Notes: generated from the letters alone by a model not told the origin. Shown: positions 6,548 through 11,865, numbered from the stretch's first letter. The stretch: 12,234 nt of DNA from Azoarcus sp031556475 (GCA_031556475.1 JAVBSY010000119.1:1-12234), one strand, 5' to 3'. A program made the numbers and translations.

Positions 6548-7084
6548 TTAACCCGCATCGAGCAGGGAGCGGGCGCCGTCGAGGCGGGAGGAAAAGTACG
6601 GGTTGTTCATGCGTTCGATGCGCACGGAGCCCCGGCTTGAAGGGGCGTGAATGAATTTGCCGTCGCCGATGTAAATGCCCATGTGGGAGTAGCGCCGCTT
6701 CATCGTATTGAAGAATACGAGATCGCCCGGCTGCAATTGGGATACCTTGATGGGGCGGGTACGGTCGGCAATGGCCGAGGCGCTGTGCGGCAGGCGGCGG
6801 CCGCTGACCTGTTCGACGACGTAGCTCACCATGCCGCTGCAATCGAGTCCGGCATCCGGGTTGCGTCCGCCGAAGCGGTAATCGGTGTCGAGCAGGCCCA
6901 TGGCGAACAGTACGATTTCACGCGCCTGGGTGCGGTCGTCGAGCGTGAAATACGAGGGTCTGGACGGCGTGCCCGGCGTCGGGGAGGGAAGCATGCTGCA
7001 GCCGGCAATCAGGACAAGCATCGTGACGGCGACACAACGGCAGCAGTGCGTGAATACGGGCAGCATGCGATGCGGATTCGGCAT
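6548..7084 (-). CDS. NlpC/P60 family lipoprotein (probable cell-wall endopeptidase)
   Basis: This is a 178-residue exported cysteine peptidase. Residues 1-28 form a signal sequence ending in lipobox LIAGC, with Cys29 the lipidation site. A Pro/Ser-rich linker (31-44) leads to an NlpC/P60 domain (about 50-178). The catalytic triad is visible: Cys82 (GLDCSGMV), His134 (YSHMGIYIGDG) and His146 (KFIHAP). LQPGDLVFF and the RFGG strand before the cysteine are standard for the family. Relatives such as Spr/MepS and NlpC cut peptide cross-links or stem peptides of murein; this one should be anchored to a membrane facing the periplasm. The start is uncertain: ATG 7084 is chosen because it gives a normal lipoprotein signal; ATG 7066 and ATG 7135 are alternatives and none has a clear Shine-Dalgarno. 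The signal is unusual in having three cysteines (HCCRC) before the hydrophobic core. Confidence 0.88.
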   Translation of the reverse strand: MPNPHRMLPVFTHCCRCVAVTMLVLIAGCSMLPSPTPGTPSRPSYFTLDDRTQAREIVLFAMGLLDTDYRFGGRNPDAGLDCSGMVSYVVEQVSGRRLPHSASAIADRTRPIKVSQLQPGDLVFFNTMKRRYSHMGIYIGDGKFIHAPSSRGSVRIERMNNPYFSSRLDGARSLLDAG

Positions 7085-7190
7085 ACCCGGGAAGATAGGG
7101 CATCCGCGCCGGCACGTCCAGACGCAAGCCGGCATCGAAACCGCAGCGGTTATGCGTTTCGTATCGGTGTCGGTTCGGACGTGCTCCAGA

Positions 7191-7207
7191 TGCCGGCGTG
7201 GCCGGCA
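7191..7207. other. Perfect 7-bp hairpin (TGCCGGC-GTG-GCCGGCA)
   Basis: The inverted repeat at 7191-7197 / 7201-7207 has a 3-base loop and lies 24 bases past the stop codon of the lysozyme-inhibitor-like gene (minus strand). It has no T-run on either side. It may stabilise the 3' end of that message or attenuate read-through into the NlpC/P60 gene. Confidence 0.3.
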
Positions 7208-7230
7208 CTGTAGTGGGGCTTATCGGCCGC

Positions 7231-7554
7231 TCACAAGCGGATCTCGCCGCGGCAGTCGAGCGCGGAGGGCATGCCGGAGCGCTCCAGCGTTGCCTTGCCG
7301 TTCCGGTTCCAGAAGACGTTCTGGCCGTCCGAGTATTTTTCTCCGGTTGTCGCCGGTGCCGCGGTCAGCGCGAAAACGCCGCTGCCGGTGCGCAAGCGGA
7401 CATGGTGGCGGTGCGGTTCGACGGTGAAGCGTTCGCCGTTGGCGCAAACATAGTATTGCGTGTCGGGGGCGTCGCGCGTCCATGCACGGGTGGCAAGGCC
7501 GCAGAAGATGACGAACAGGACAAGGCAGGACAACAGAAGGCGATTGGCGGTCAT
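7231..7554 (-). CDS. MliC/PliC-like C-type lysozyme inhibitor
   Basis: This 107-residue exported protein belongs to the MliC family (lysozyme inhibitor of C-type), which blocks host-type lysozymes in the periplasm. A hydrophobic signal or anchor covers about residues 5-20. The domain starts at YYVCANGERFTV (34-45) and contains the family core GEKYSDGQNVFWNRNGKATL (71-90), followed by LDCRGE. Cys37 and Cys101 are placed to form the usual disulfide. The signal has no convincing lipobox (the residue before Cys18 is Phe), so it may be a soluble periplasmic protein rather than an MliC-type lipoprotein. The ATG at 7554 lacks a good Shine-Dalgarno; it lies 52 bp after the SIMPL gene stop, so the two may be co-transcribed. 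Its surroundings (murein peptidase, SIMPL protein) suit an envelope-protection role. Family assignment is good; inhibition itself is inferred. Confidence 0.8.
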   Translation of the reverse strand: MTANRLLLSCLVLFVIFCGLATRAWTRDAPDTQYYVCANGERFTVEPHRHHVRLRTGSGVFALTAAPATTGEKYSDGQNVFWNRNGKATLERSGMPSALDCRGEIRL

Positions 7555-7606
7555 GCGCTGGAGATGTGTGGGTTGATATGGAGGTCGGTGGGTGGATGGA
7601 CCGGAT

Positions 7607-8320
7607 TCAGTCGATCAGTTCGATACGGCCGCTGAGCGTGACGCCGACCATGCTTTCGCCGCTTTCCAGCGGTGCGGGCGCGGCGGGGGCGGAGGAGAAC
7701 TCGGCCTTCATCGGTGCGCGCAGCATTTGCACGGGGCGGAAACCGTTCTCGGTGATGTTGAGGTGGCGGATGCGGTAATGTTTGTTCAGCGTGGAGGCGA
7801 TCAGTTCCGCGCGTTGTTCGAAGGCATGGATGGCGTCCACGGTGGCGCCATCGACCGCCTGGCGGCGCGTGTCGGCTGCGGGTTGCATGGATATCTGGGA
7901 AACCGCCAGGGTGGTCTGCAACTTGCCGAGTAATTCGGACATGGCGGCGATGTTTTGCGTTTCGAGGCGAAGCTGTGCGCGTATGCGCCAGCTTTCGAGC
8001 TTGCTGCCATCCTTGCTGTAGACCGGCGAGGTCGAAGTGCCGGCGGACTGAATCTTGACGTCGTTGTAAGCACGCGCGGTTTCCAATGCGGCGGCGATGC
8101 TGCTGTTGACCTGCTGGGATACCGTGGCCAGGTTGTTGCCGGATTGTTCCGCGTACAGATCGGCGATGGCCAGATTGTTTGCCGCTGCCCGATGGGCTTC
8201 GGCGGTGAATTCCACCGTGCGGCTGTCGCTGCATTCAGGTTGGACAGCGTGCGCCGCGGATGCAAAAACGGCGAGGGGGAAGCTCAGGACGAGGGGGAGC
8301 AGTCTGCGCGTGCTTTTCAT
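7607..8320 (-). CDS. SIMPL/DUF541 domain periplasmic protein
   Basis: This 237-residue protein starts with a Sec signal peptide (MKSTRRLLPLVLSFPLAVFA, cleavage probably after AHA25) and continues as a SIMPL (DUF541, Brucella BP26/OMP28-like) domain. The domain shows the family's pattern: amphipathic NSSIAAALETARAY helix, KIQSAGTSTSPVYSKDG, SWRIRAQLRLET and the late HYRIRHLNITENG segment. It should reside in the periplasm; BP26 forms ring-shaped oligomers and E. coli YggE affects oxidative-stress tolerance, but no general biochemical activity is agreed. ATG 8320 is the start that gives the signal peptide; the upstream sequence has no good Shine-Dalgarno on this strand. It is transcribed divergently from the TerC gene across a 218-bp gap with a tandem GTAAR array, and is likely first in a run of minus-strand envelope genes. 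Confidence 0.85.
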   Translation of the reverse strand: MKSTRRLLPLVLSFPLAVFASAAHAVQPECSDSRTVEFTAEAHRAAANNLAIADLYAEQSGNNLATVSQQVNSSIAAALETARAYNDVKIQSAGTSTSPVYSKDGSKLESWRIRAQLRLETQNIAAMSELLGKLQTTLAVSQISMQPAADTRRQAVDGATVDAIHAFEQRAELIASTLNKHYRIRHLNITENGFRPVQMLRAPMKAEFSSAPAAPAPLESGESMVGVTLSGRIELID

Positions 8321-8349
8321 GGGAGGCCGCTGGAATGTGACAAACGGGG

Positions 8350-8355
8350 TTTATA
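8350..8355 (-). promoter_or_regulatory. Possible -10 box of the SIMPL gene promoter
   Basis: The minus strand reads TATAAA at this position (five of six -10 matches), about 30 bases before ATG 8320. The position expected for a -35 box (8373-8378, CCCGCC) is not promoter-like. This suggests a promoter that needs an activator, which could bind the GTAAR array starting about 35 bases farther upstream. Confidence 0.35.
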
Positions 8356-8389
8356 TCGCATCCGAGGGCGATGGCGGGAGAAAAGAGGT

Positions 8390-8430
8390 GTAAGGGGGTG
8401 TGTAAGGGGAAGGTAAAGGGGGAGGATAAA
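8390..8430 (+). promoter_or_regulatory. Tandem GTAAR array, candidate response-regulator binding region
   Basis: GTAAG (8390-8394), GTAAG (8402-8406), GTAAA (8413-8417) and ATAAA (8426-8430) repeat with start-to-start spacing of 12, 11 and 13 bp, close to one helical turn. The elements are separated by G-rich spacers (7, 6 and 8 bases). Each repeat therefore faces roughly the same side of the helix, as with tandem sites of OmpR-family regulators; GTAAA-N4-8-GTAAA is the published CpxR pattern in enterobacteria. The array is centred between two divergent -10 boxes that both lack a good -35. No regulator gene for it is in the window. Confidence 0.4.
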
Positions 8431-8433
8431 GAG

Positions 8434-8443
8434 GCGTGCACGC
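8434..8443. promoter_or_regulatory. Perfect 10-bp palindrome GCGTGCACGC, possible operator
   Basis: This self-complementary decamer fills the spacer region just upstream of the TACAAT element at 8453-8458, where a dimeric regulator could block or assist polymerase. It directly follows the GTAAR array. Such palindromes also arise by chance in GC-rich DNA, so support is positional only. Confidence 0.25.
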
Positions 8444-8452
8444 GTGGCCAGT

Positions 8453-8458
8453 TACAAT
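8453..8458 (+). promoter_or_regulatory. Possible -10 box of the terC-uspA promoter
   Basis: TACAAT matches five of six bases of the sigma70 -10 box and would start transcription near 8465, giving a leader of about 75 bases before the TerC start. The -35 position (8430-8435) reads AGAGGC, not a real -35 box. The last GTAAR-type element ends at about -35, where an activator would contact polymerase. Confidence 0.35.
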
Positions 8459-8538
8459 GCGTGATGGTGGCGATGTTTGCCGTTTTCATTTTGCCGTGGC
8501 GGATGGCGCCATTGGAATGAGCGATCGGGAGAGAGGGC

Positions 8539-9273
8539 GTGACGTACGAGATGTTCCTGCAGCCAGGTTTTTGGGTCTCGGTGGCACAGATCATTGCAAT
8601 CGATATCCTGCTGGGCGGGGACAATGCGATCGTGATTGCGCTGGCTTGCCGGCGCCTGCCCGAGCACCAGCGCAACAAGGGTATTTTCTGGGGCGTGGCG
8701 GGCGCGATCGGGTTGCGCATCGTGTTGATTTTCTTCGCCCTGAAGTTGCTCGCGCTGCCGTTCCTGAAAGTGGTCGGCGCGTTGCTGCTGGTCTGGATCG
8801 GCGTGAAGCTGTTGCTGCCCGAGGAGGAAGATGGGCACGAGGGTATCGAGGGCAGCACGCACCTGCTTGGCGCGATCAAGACGATCATCATCGCCGACGC
8901 GGTGATGAGCCTGGACAATGTCATCGGCGTTGCCGGCGCGGCCAAGGGGAATATGACGCTGGTGGTTTTCGGCATCGTCGTGAGCATTCCGATCATCGTC
9001 TGGGGCAGCAAGTTCGTCCTGCGGTTGATGGATCGTTTTCCGGTGGTCATCACTTTTGGCGGGGCGCTGTTGGGCTGGATCGCGGGCGGGATGCTGGTGG
9101 GGGATGTCGTCCTCGAACCGTACCTGCGCGGTGCGCCCGATTGGCTGCATTACGTGACCAGCGCGGTCTGCGCGATTCTGGTGGTGGCCCTTGGCAAGTG
9201 GCTGGCGCGCCGCCGGGGAGCGCTGCGGCCGCTGGCCGAAATAAAACTAGACGGCGAGGAGGCGGGCGGATGA
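8539..9273 (+). CDS. TerC-family integral membrane protein (YjbE-like; possible metal exporter)
   Basis: This 244-residue inner-membrane protein has about seven hydrophobic helices. The two conserved acidic TerC motifs are present: ILLGGDNAIVIAL (23-35) with Asp22 and Asp28, and IADAVMSLDNVIG (118-130) with Asp120 and Asp126; they lie in membrane segments and are thought to bind metal. An acidic His-containing loop (EEEDGHEG, 95-102) separates the two halves. Several TerC relatives export or metallate with manganese; the substrate here is inferred. The start is GTG 8539, preceded by GGGAGAGAGG (8527-8536); ATG 8551, four codons later, is an alternative. I looked for a yybP-ykoY manganese riboswitch in the leader and recognised none. 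The stop overlaps the UspA start (ATGA), so the two are translationally coupled. Confidence 0.9.
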   Translation: MTYEMFLQPGFWVSVAQIIAIDILLGGDNAIVIALACRRLPEHQRNKGIFWGVAGAIGLRIVLIFFALKLLALPFLKVVGALLLVWIGVKLLLPEEEDGHEGIEGSTHLLGAIKTIIIADAVMSLDNVIGVAGAAKGNMTLVVFGIVVSIPIIVWGSKFVLRLMDRFPVVITFGGALLGWIAGGMLVGDVVLEPYLRGAPDWLHYVTSAVCAILVVALGKWLARRRGALRPLAEIKLDGEEAGG

Positions 9274-9713
9274 GCACGACGACAGACTTGGTCAAGGTTC
9301 TGGTGGCGATGGACGGTTCCGAATGCGGCAATCGGGCGGTGGAGCATGTGCTGCGTTTGCGTGTCGCCGGCTGCGCGCAGGATATCCACCTGCTCAATGT
9401 GCAGATGCCGATCGATTCCGGCCATGCGCGCATGTTCGTCGGCCACGGCGAAATCGAACGCTATCACCGCGAGGAAGGGCTGGCTGCCTTACGCAGTGCG
9501 CGCGAAATCCTGGAGCGGGCCGGCGTTCCGTGCACGGTGCATGTCGCGGTTGGCCACGTGGCCGAGACGGTCGTGCGTTTCGCCCGCGAAGGCGAGTTCG
9601 ACCTGATCGTGGTGGGCAGTCACGGGCGCGGCGGGGTCAAGCGCTTGTTGCTTGGTTCGGTGGCGACGGAAGTCCTGCGTCTGTCGGATATTCCCACCAC
9701 CGTCGTCAAATAG
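9270..9713 (+). CDS. Universal stress protein, UspA family (ATP-binding type)
   Basis: This is a 147-residue cytosolic protein with the Usp Rossmann-like fold. It starts with a typical strand plus Asp (VKVLVAMDGS, Asp15). It carries the complete nucleotide-binding signature G-2x-G-9x-G-S: Gly116, Gly119, Gly129 and Ser130 (VVGSHGRGGVKRLLLGS). It should therefore be an ATP-binding Usp rather than the non-binding UspA type. The central part has a His-rich helix region (GHARMFVGHGEIERYHREE, 51-69). Start ATG 9270 overlaps the TerC stop by 4 bp and has a strong GAGGAGG at 9256-9262. The coupling implies that the stress protein is made in step with the membrane protein, perhaps as a regulator or sensor of it; that is inference. 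It faces the convergent tetR-type gene 46 bp downstream. Confidence 0.95.
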   Translation: MSTTTDLVKVLVAMDGSECGNRAVEHVLRLRVAGCAQDIHLLNVQMPIDSGHARMFVGHGEIERYHREEGLAALRSAREILERAGVPCTVHVAVGHVAETVVRFAREGEFDLIVVGSHGRGGVKRLLLGSVATEVLRLSDIPTTVVK

Positions 9714-9732
9714 CCGGCGGACGACGCCACTT

Positions 9733-9752
9733 GGCCGGCGGCATTGCCGGCC
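9733..9752. terminator. Perfect hairpin between convergent uspA and tetR-type genes
   Basis: GGCCGGC (9733-9739) pairs with GCCGGCC (9746-9752) over a 6-base loop, exactly in the 46-bp gap between two converging genes. Neither strand has a T-run after the stem. It is well placed as a bidirectional transcript end or RNA-stability element but is not a textbook intrinsic terminator. Confidence 0.4.
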
Positions 9753-9759
9753 CGACCCA

Positions 9760-10365
9760 TCAGCCGCCCACGGCGCGGATGCAGAAGGTGCGGATCGATT
9801 CGATCAGCCGCGCTTTGTCGCGCGTGTTGCGCGTGGCCGGGCCGATCGGGCCGACCAGCGCCTCGGTATAGGCGCCGACGATGCAGGCCGCGGCCGCGTC
9901 GCAGTCTTGCGTGGGGAATTCGCCGCTGTCGATGCCGGCGATCAGGATGGTCTTGAATACATCGCCGAATTGCTTGCGGCAGAGGATACGGGCGGCCTCG
10001 ACCTCCGGGTCCACAGGTTCGGCAATGAAGGCGTAGGCCAGATTCGGCCCTGCCAGCGCGCGCCGCACGAAGGACGCGACGGCTGCGCCTAGCCGTTCGC
10101 TCGCGGGTGCATCGCGCTGCGCGATTTCGTCGAGGATCTGGATCTCCTGTTCGACGGCGCGCGTCAGCACCTCAACGAAAAGTTCCGCCTTGGAAGGGAA
10201 GTAGCGGTAGATCGTGCCGGTCGAAAGCCCTGCGGCCGCGGCAACCGCAGCCACCTGCGCCTCCCGGAAACCGCCGTCCGCAACCAGCTTCCGCGCTGCG
10301 AGCAGGATGCGGTCGCGGTTGTCGGCGAGTCTTTCTTCCATCAGGGCGGAACGTCGGTAGGCCAT
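9760..10365 (-). CDS. TetR-family transcriptional regulator
   Basis: This 201-residue regulator has an N-terminal TetR helix-turn-helix (about residues 17-62; QVAAVAAAAGLSTGTIYRYFPSKAELF with the usual GTIYRYFPSK recognition end). A helical C-terminal ligand/dimerisation domain follows. It is divergent from isovaleryl-CoA dehydrogenase across 227 bp, an arrangement typical of local repressors that respond to a pathway acyl-CoA. A TetR regulator of leucine/isovalerate genes (LiuQ) has been described in betaproteobacteria by comparative genomics; this gene could be its counterpart, but I cannot align them here, so I give no symbol. Start ATG 10365 has GAAGGAA about ten bases upstream. Two inverted repeats in the shared promoter region (10370-10403) are the likely operators, one sitting in its own leader, which predicts autoregulation. 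Confidence 0.93.
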   Translation of the reverse strand: MAYRRSALMEERLADNRDRILLAARKLVADGGFREAQVAAVAAAAGLSTGTIYRYFPSKAELFVEVLTRAVEQEIQILDEIAQRDAPASERLGAAVASFVRRALAGPNLAYAFIAEPVDPEVEAARILCRKQFGDVFKTILIAGIDSGEFPTQDCDAAAACIVGAYTEALVGPIGPATRNTRDKARLIESIRTFCIRAVGG

Positions 10366-10369
10366 GGGG

Positions 10370-10383
10370 TGAATTTTCCTTCA
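10370..10383. promoter_or_regulatory. Operator candidate 1: TGAA-N6-TTCA
   Basis: TGAA (10370-10373) and TTCA (10380-10383) form an inverted repeat with spacer TTTTCC. It sits in the leader of the tetR-type gene, and its spacer overlaps that gene's ribosome binding site. Its centre is 19 bp from the second, stronger copy with the same arms and spacer length. Confidence 0.45.
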
Positions 10384-10387
10384 TTTT

Positions 10388-10403
10388 GTGAATTTATGTT
10401 CAC
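10388..10403. promoter_or_regulatory. Operator candidate 2: GTGAA-N6-TTCAC
   Basis: This is a perfect inverted repeat, GTGAA (10388-10392), spacer TTTATG, TTCAC (10399-10403). The right arm overlaps the -35 hexamer of the proposed ivd promoter, and the spacer covers a possible -10 (TAAATT, minus strand 10391-10396) for the divergent tetR-type gene. A bound dimer would block both promoters. The length and divergent setting suit a TetR-family operator. Confidence 0.6.
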
Positions 10404-10427
10404 TTTTTTTGCGATGCTACGTATGAT
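10399..10427 (+). promoter_or_regulatory. Promoter of isovaleryl-CoA dehydrogenase gene
   Basis: TTCACT (10399-10404, four of six -35 matches), a spacer of exactly 17 bases with a run of seven T, and TATGAT (10422-10427, five of six -10 matches) form the best sigma70-type promoter in the window. Transcription would start near 10434, giving a leader of about 159 bases before ATG 10593. I see no clear riboswitch or leader peptide in that leader. Confidence 0.6.
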
Positions 10428-10592
10428 CGTTTCCATCGCTGGATCGAAGGCAGTCATGCCCGGTCGGAAAGGCAGGCAGTGCCGGGGTTTGATACCGGGT
10501 GTGCCGCCGGACACAACGCGCGCCGAAAAGAGCGCCGCATCGTCGGGTTTTTGCCAGCGGAACAACTCAAACCAGACAAGGAGGAGACACCT

Positions 10593-11774
10593 ATGTCATT
10601 GCATGGCCTCGATTTCGGGCTCGGCGATACCGTCGGGATGTTGCGCGATACCCTGCGCGATTTTTGTGCCAGCGAGATTGCGCCGCGTGCCGCCGCAGTC
10701 GACCGCGACGATCATTTTCCCGCCGATCTGTGGAAAAAGCTCGGCGACCTCGGCGTGCACGGCATGACGGTGGAGGAGGAATACGGCGGTACGGCGATGG
10801 GCTACCTCGCGCATATCGTGGCGATGGAGGAAATCTCCCGCGCCTCGGCCTCGGTCGGGCTGTCCTACGGTGCGCATTCCAATCTCTGCATCAATCAGCT
10901 GCGCCGCAACGGCACCGATGCGCAGAAGAATAAATATCTGCCCAAGCTGATTGCCGGCGAACACGTCGGCGCGCTGGCGATGAGCGAACCCAGCGCCGGC
11001 TCCGACGTGGTCAGCATGAAGCTGCGCGCCGACCGCAAGGGCGACCGTTTCGTGCTCAACGGCTCCAAGATGTGGATCACCAATGGCGGCGATGCCGATA
11101 CGCTGGTGGTGTATGCCAAGACCGACCTCAATGCCGGCCCGCGTGGCATTACCGCTTTCATCATCGAAAAGGGCATGAAGGGTTTTTCCCACGGCGTGCA
11201 TCTGGACAAGCTCGGCATGCGTGGCTCCAACACCTATCCGCTGTTCTTCGACGACGTCGAGGTGCCGGTGGATAACGTGCTCGGCGGCGAAGCCAACATC
11301 GGGCGCGGTGTGCAGGTACTGATGTCCGGGCTGGACTACGAACGCGCGGTGCTCTCGGGCGGGCCGCTCGGCATCATGGCGGCATGCATGGATGCGGTGG
11401 TGCCCTATCTGCACGAGCGCAAGCAGTTCGGTACGCCGATCGGCGAGTTTCAACTCATGCAGGGCAAGGTGGCCGACATGTACTCCACCTGGAGCGCCTG
11501 CCGTGCCTACGTCTATGCGGTGGGGCAGGCGTGCGACCGTGCCGACCATGCGCGCACGCTGCGCAAGGATGCCGCCGGTGCGATTCTCTACGCGGCGGAA
11601 AAGGCCACGTGGATGGCCGGCGAGGCGATCCAGACGTTTGGCGGGGTCGGCTACACCAAGGACTTCCCGGTCGAGCGGCTGTGGCGCGATGCCAAGCTCT
11701 ACGAGATCGGTGCCGGTACCAGCGAGATCCGGAGAATGCTGATCGGGCGCGAGCTGTTCGCCGAAGCGGCTTGA
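10593..11774 (+). CDS. ivd: Isovaleryl-CoA dehydrogenase
   Basis: This FAD-dependent acyl-CoA dehydrogenase (393 residues) oxidises isovaleryl-CoA to 3-methylcrotonyl-CoA, the third step of leucine degradation, passing electrons to ETF. The N-terminal helical domain (about 8-122), the beta domain with AMSEPSAGSDV (129-139) and WITNGG (161-166), and the C-terminal helical domain are all present. Isovaleryl specificity is supported by Glu250 in GLDYERAVLSGGPLGIM, matching the catalytic Glu254 of human IVD. The later motif reads YEIGAGTSEIRR, with no Glu at the site used by medium-chain enzymes. ACRAYVY (302-308) also resembles IVD. Start ATG 10593 has a strong AAGGAGGAG at 10578-10586; the frame extends upstream to a GTG at 10479 but without homology. 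It is divergent from a TetR regulator and followed by an acyl-CoA ligase, consistent with a leucine/isovalerate (liu-type) operon continuing past the window. Confidence 0.93.
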   Translation: MSLHGLDFGLGDTVGMLRDTLRDFCASEIAPRAAAVDRDDHFPADLWKKLGDLGVHGMTVEEEYGGTAMGYLAHIVAMEEISRASASVGLSYGAHSNLCINQLRRNGTDAQKNKYLPKLIAGEHVGALAMSEPSAGSDVVSMKLRADRKGDRFVLNGSKMWITNGGDADTLVVYAKTDLNAGPRGITAFIIEKGMKGFSHGVHLDKLGMRGSNTYPLFFDDVEVPVDNVLGGEANIGRGVQVLMSGLDYERAVLSGGPLGIMAACMDAVVPYLHERKQFGTPIGEFQLMQGKVADMYSTWSACRAYVYAVGQACDRADHARTLRKDAAGAILYAAEKATWMAGEAIQTFGGVGYTKDFPVERLWRDAKLYEIGAGTSEIRRMLIGRELFAEAA

Positions 11775-11789
11775 TGCCTTGATTTTTCC

Positions 11790-11815
11790 TTCCCCCTCGC
11801 CGGGGCGAGGGGGAA
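11790..11815. other. Long perfect hairpin between ivd and the acyl-CoA ligase gene
   Basis: TTCCCCCTCGC (11790-11800) pairs with GCGAGGGGGAA (11805-11815), 11 bp with a CGGG loop. The bases after it are ATCG, so it is not an intrinsic terminator on the plus strand; read on the minus strand it is followed by a few scattered T. It may act as an mRNA processing or stability element that sets unequal expression of the two genes, or belong to a dispersed GC-rich repeat family. Confidence 0.5.
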
Positions 11816-11828
11816 ATCGAAACGGCAT

Positions 11829-11857
11829 CCTTTCGCCACGGAGCGAAGGGGGAGGGG
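11829..11857 (+). promoter_or_regulatory. Second hairpin abutting the ligase ribosome binding site
   Basis: CCTTTCGC (11829-11836) pairs with GCGAAGGG (11843-11850), 8 bp including one G-U, loop CACGGA. It is followed at once by the Shine-Dalgarno GGAGGGG (11851-11857), eight bases before ATG 11866. The stem could limit ribosome access. GAGGGG (11852-11857) is also complementary to CCCCTC (11793-11798) in the first hairpin's left arm. Confidence 0.35.
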
Positions 11858-11865
11858 ACACGATA

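Noticed and set aside
7198..7635. A 145-codon plus-strand frame opposite the lysozyme-inhibitor-like gene
   Set aside because: It is antisense to a gene with a signal peptide, the MliC core motif and paired cysteines; the plus-strand translation shows no domain.
8459..8538. yybP-ykoY-type manganese riboswitch in the TerC leader
   Set aside because: Such switches often precede TerC-family genes, but I cannot find the conserved loop elements or a fitting paired architecture in this ~75-base leader.
8436..9269. Upstream extension of the UspA reading frame across the TerC gene
   Set aside because: The frame happens to stay open, but the sequence before ATG 9270 is Arg/Gly-rich shadow of terC. 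The Shine-Dalgarno at 9256-9262 and the family N-terminus fix the start at 9270.
10479..10592. Longer ivd start at GTG 10479
   Set aside because: The added 38 residues do not resemble acyl-CoA dehydrogenases, while ATG 10593 has a strong AAGGAGGAG.
10596..11861. A 421-codon minus-strand open frame opposite ivd
   Set aside because: Shadow of the isovaleryl-CoA dehydrogenase frame; the translation has no recognisable motif.
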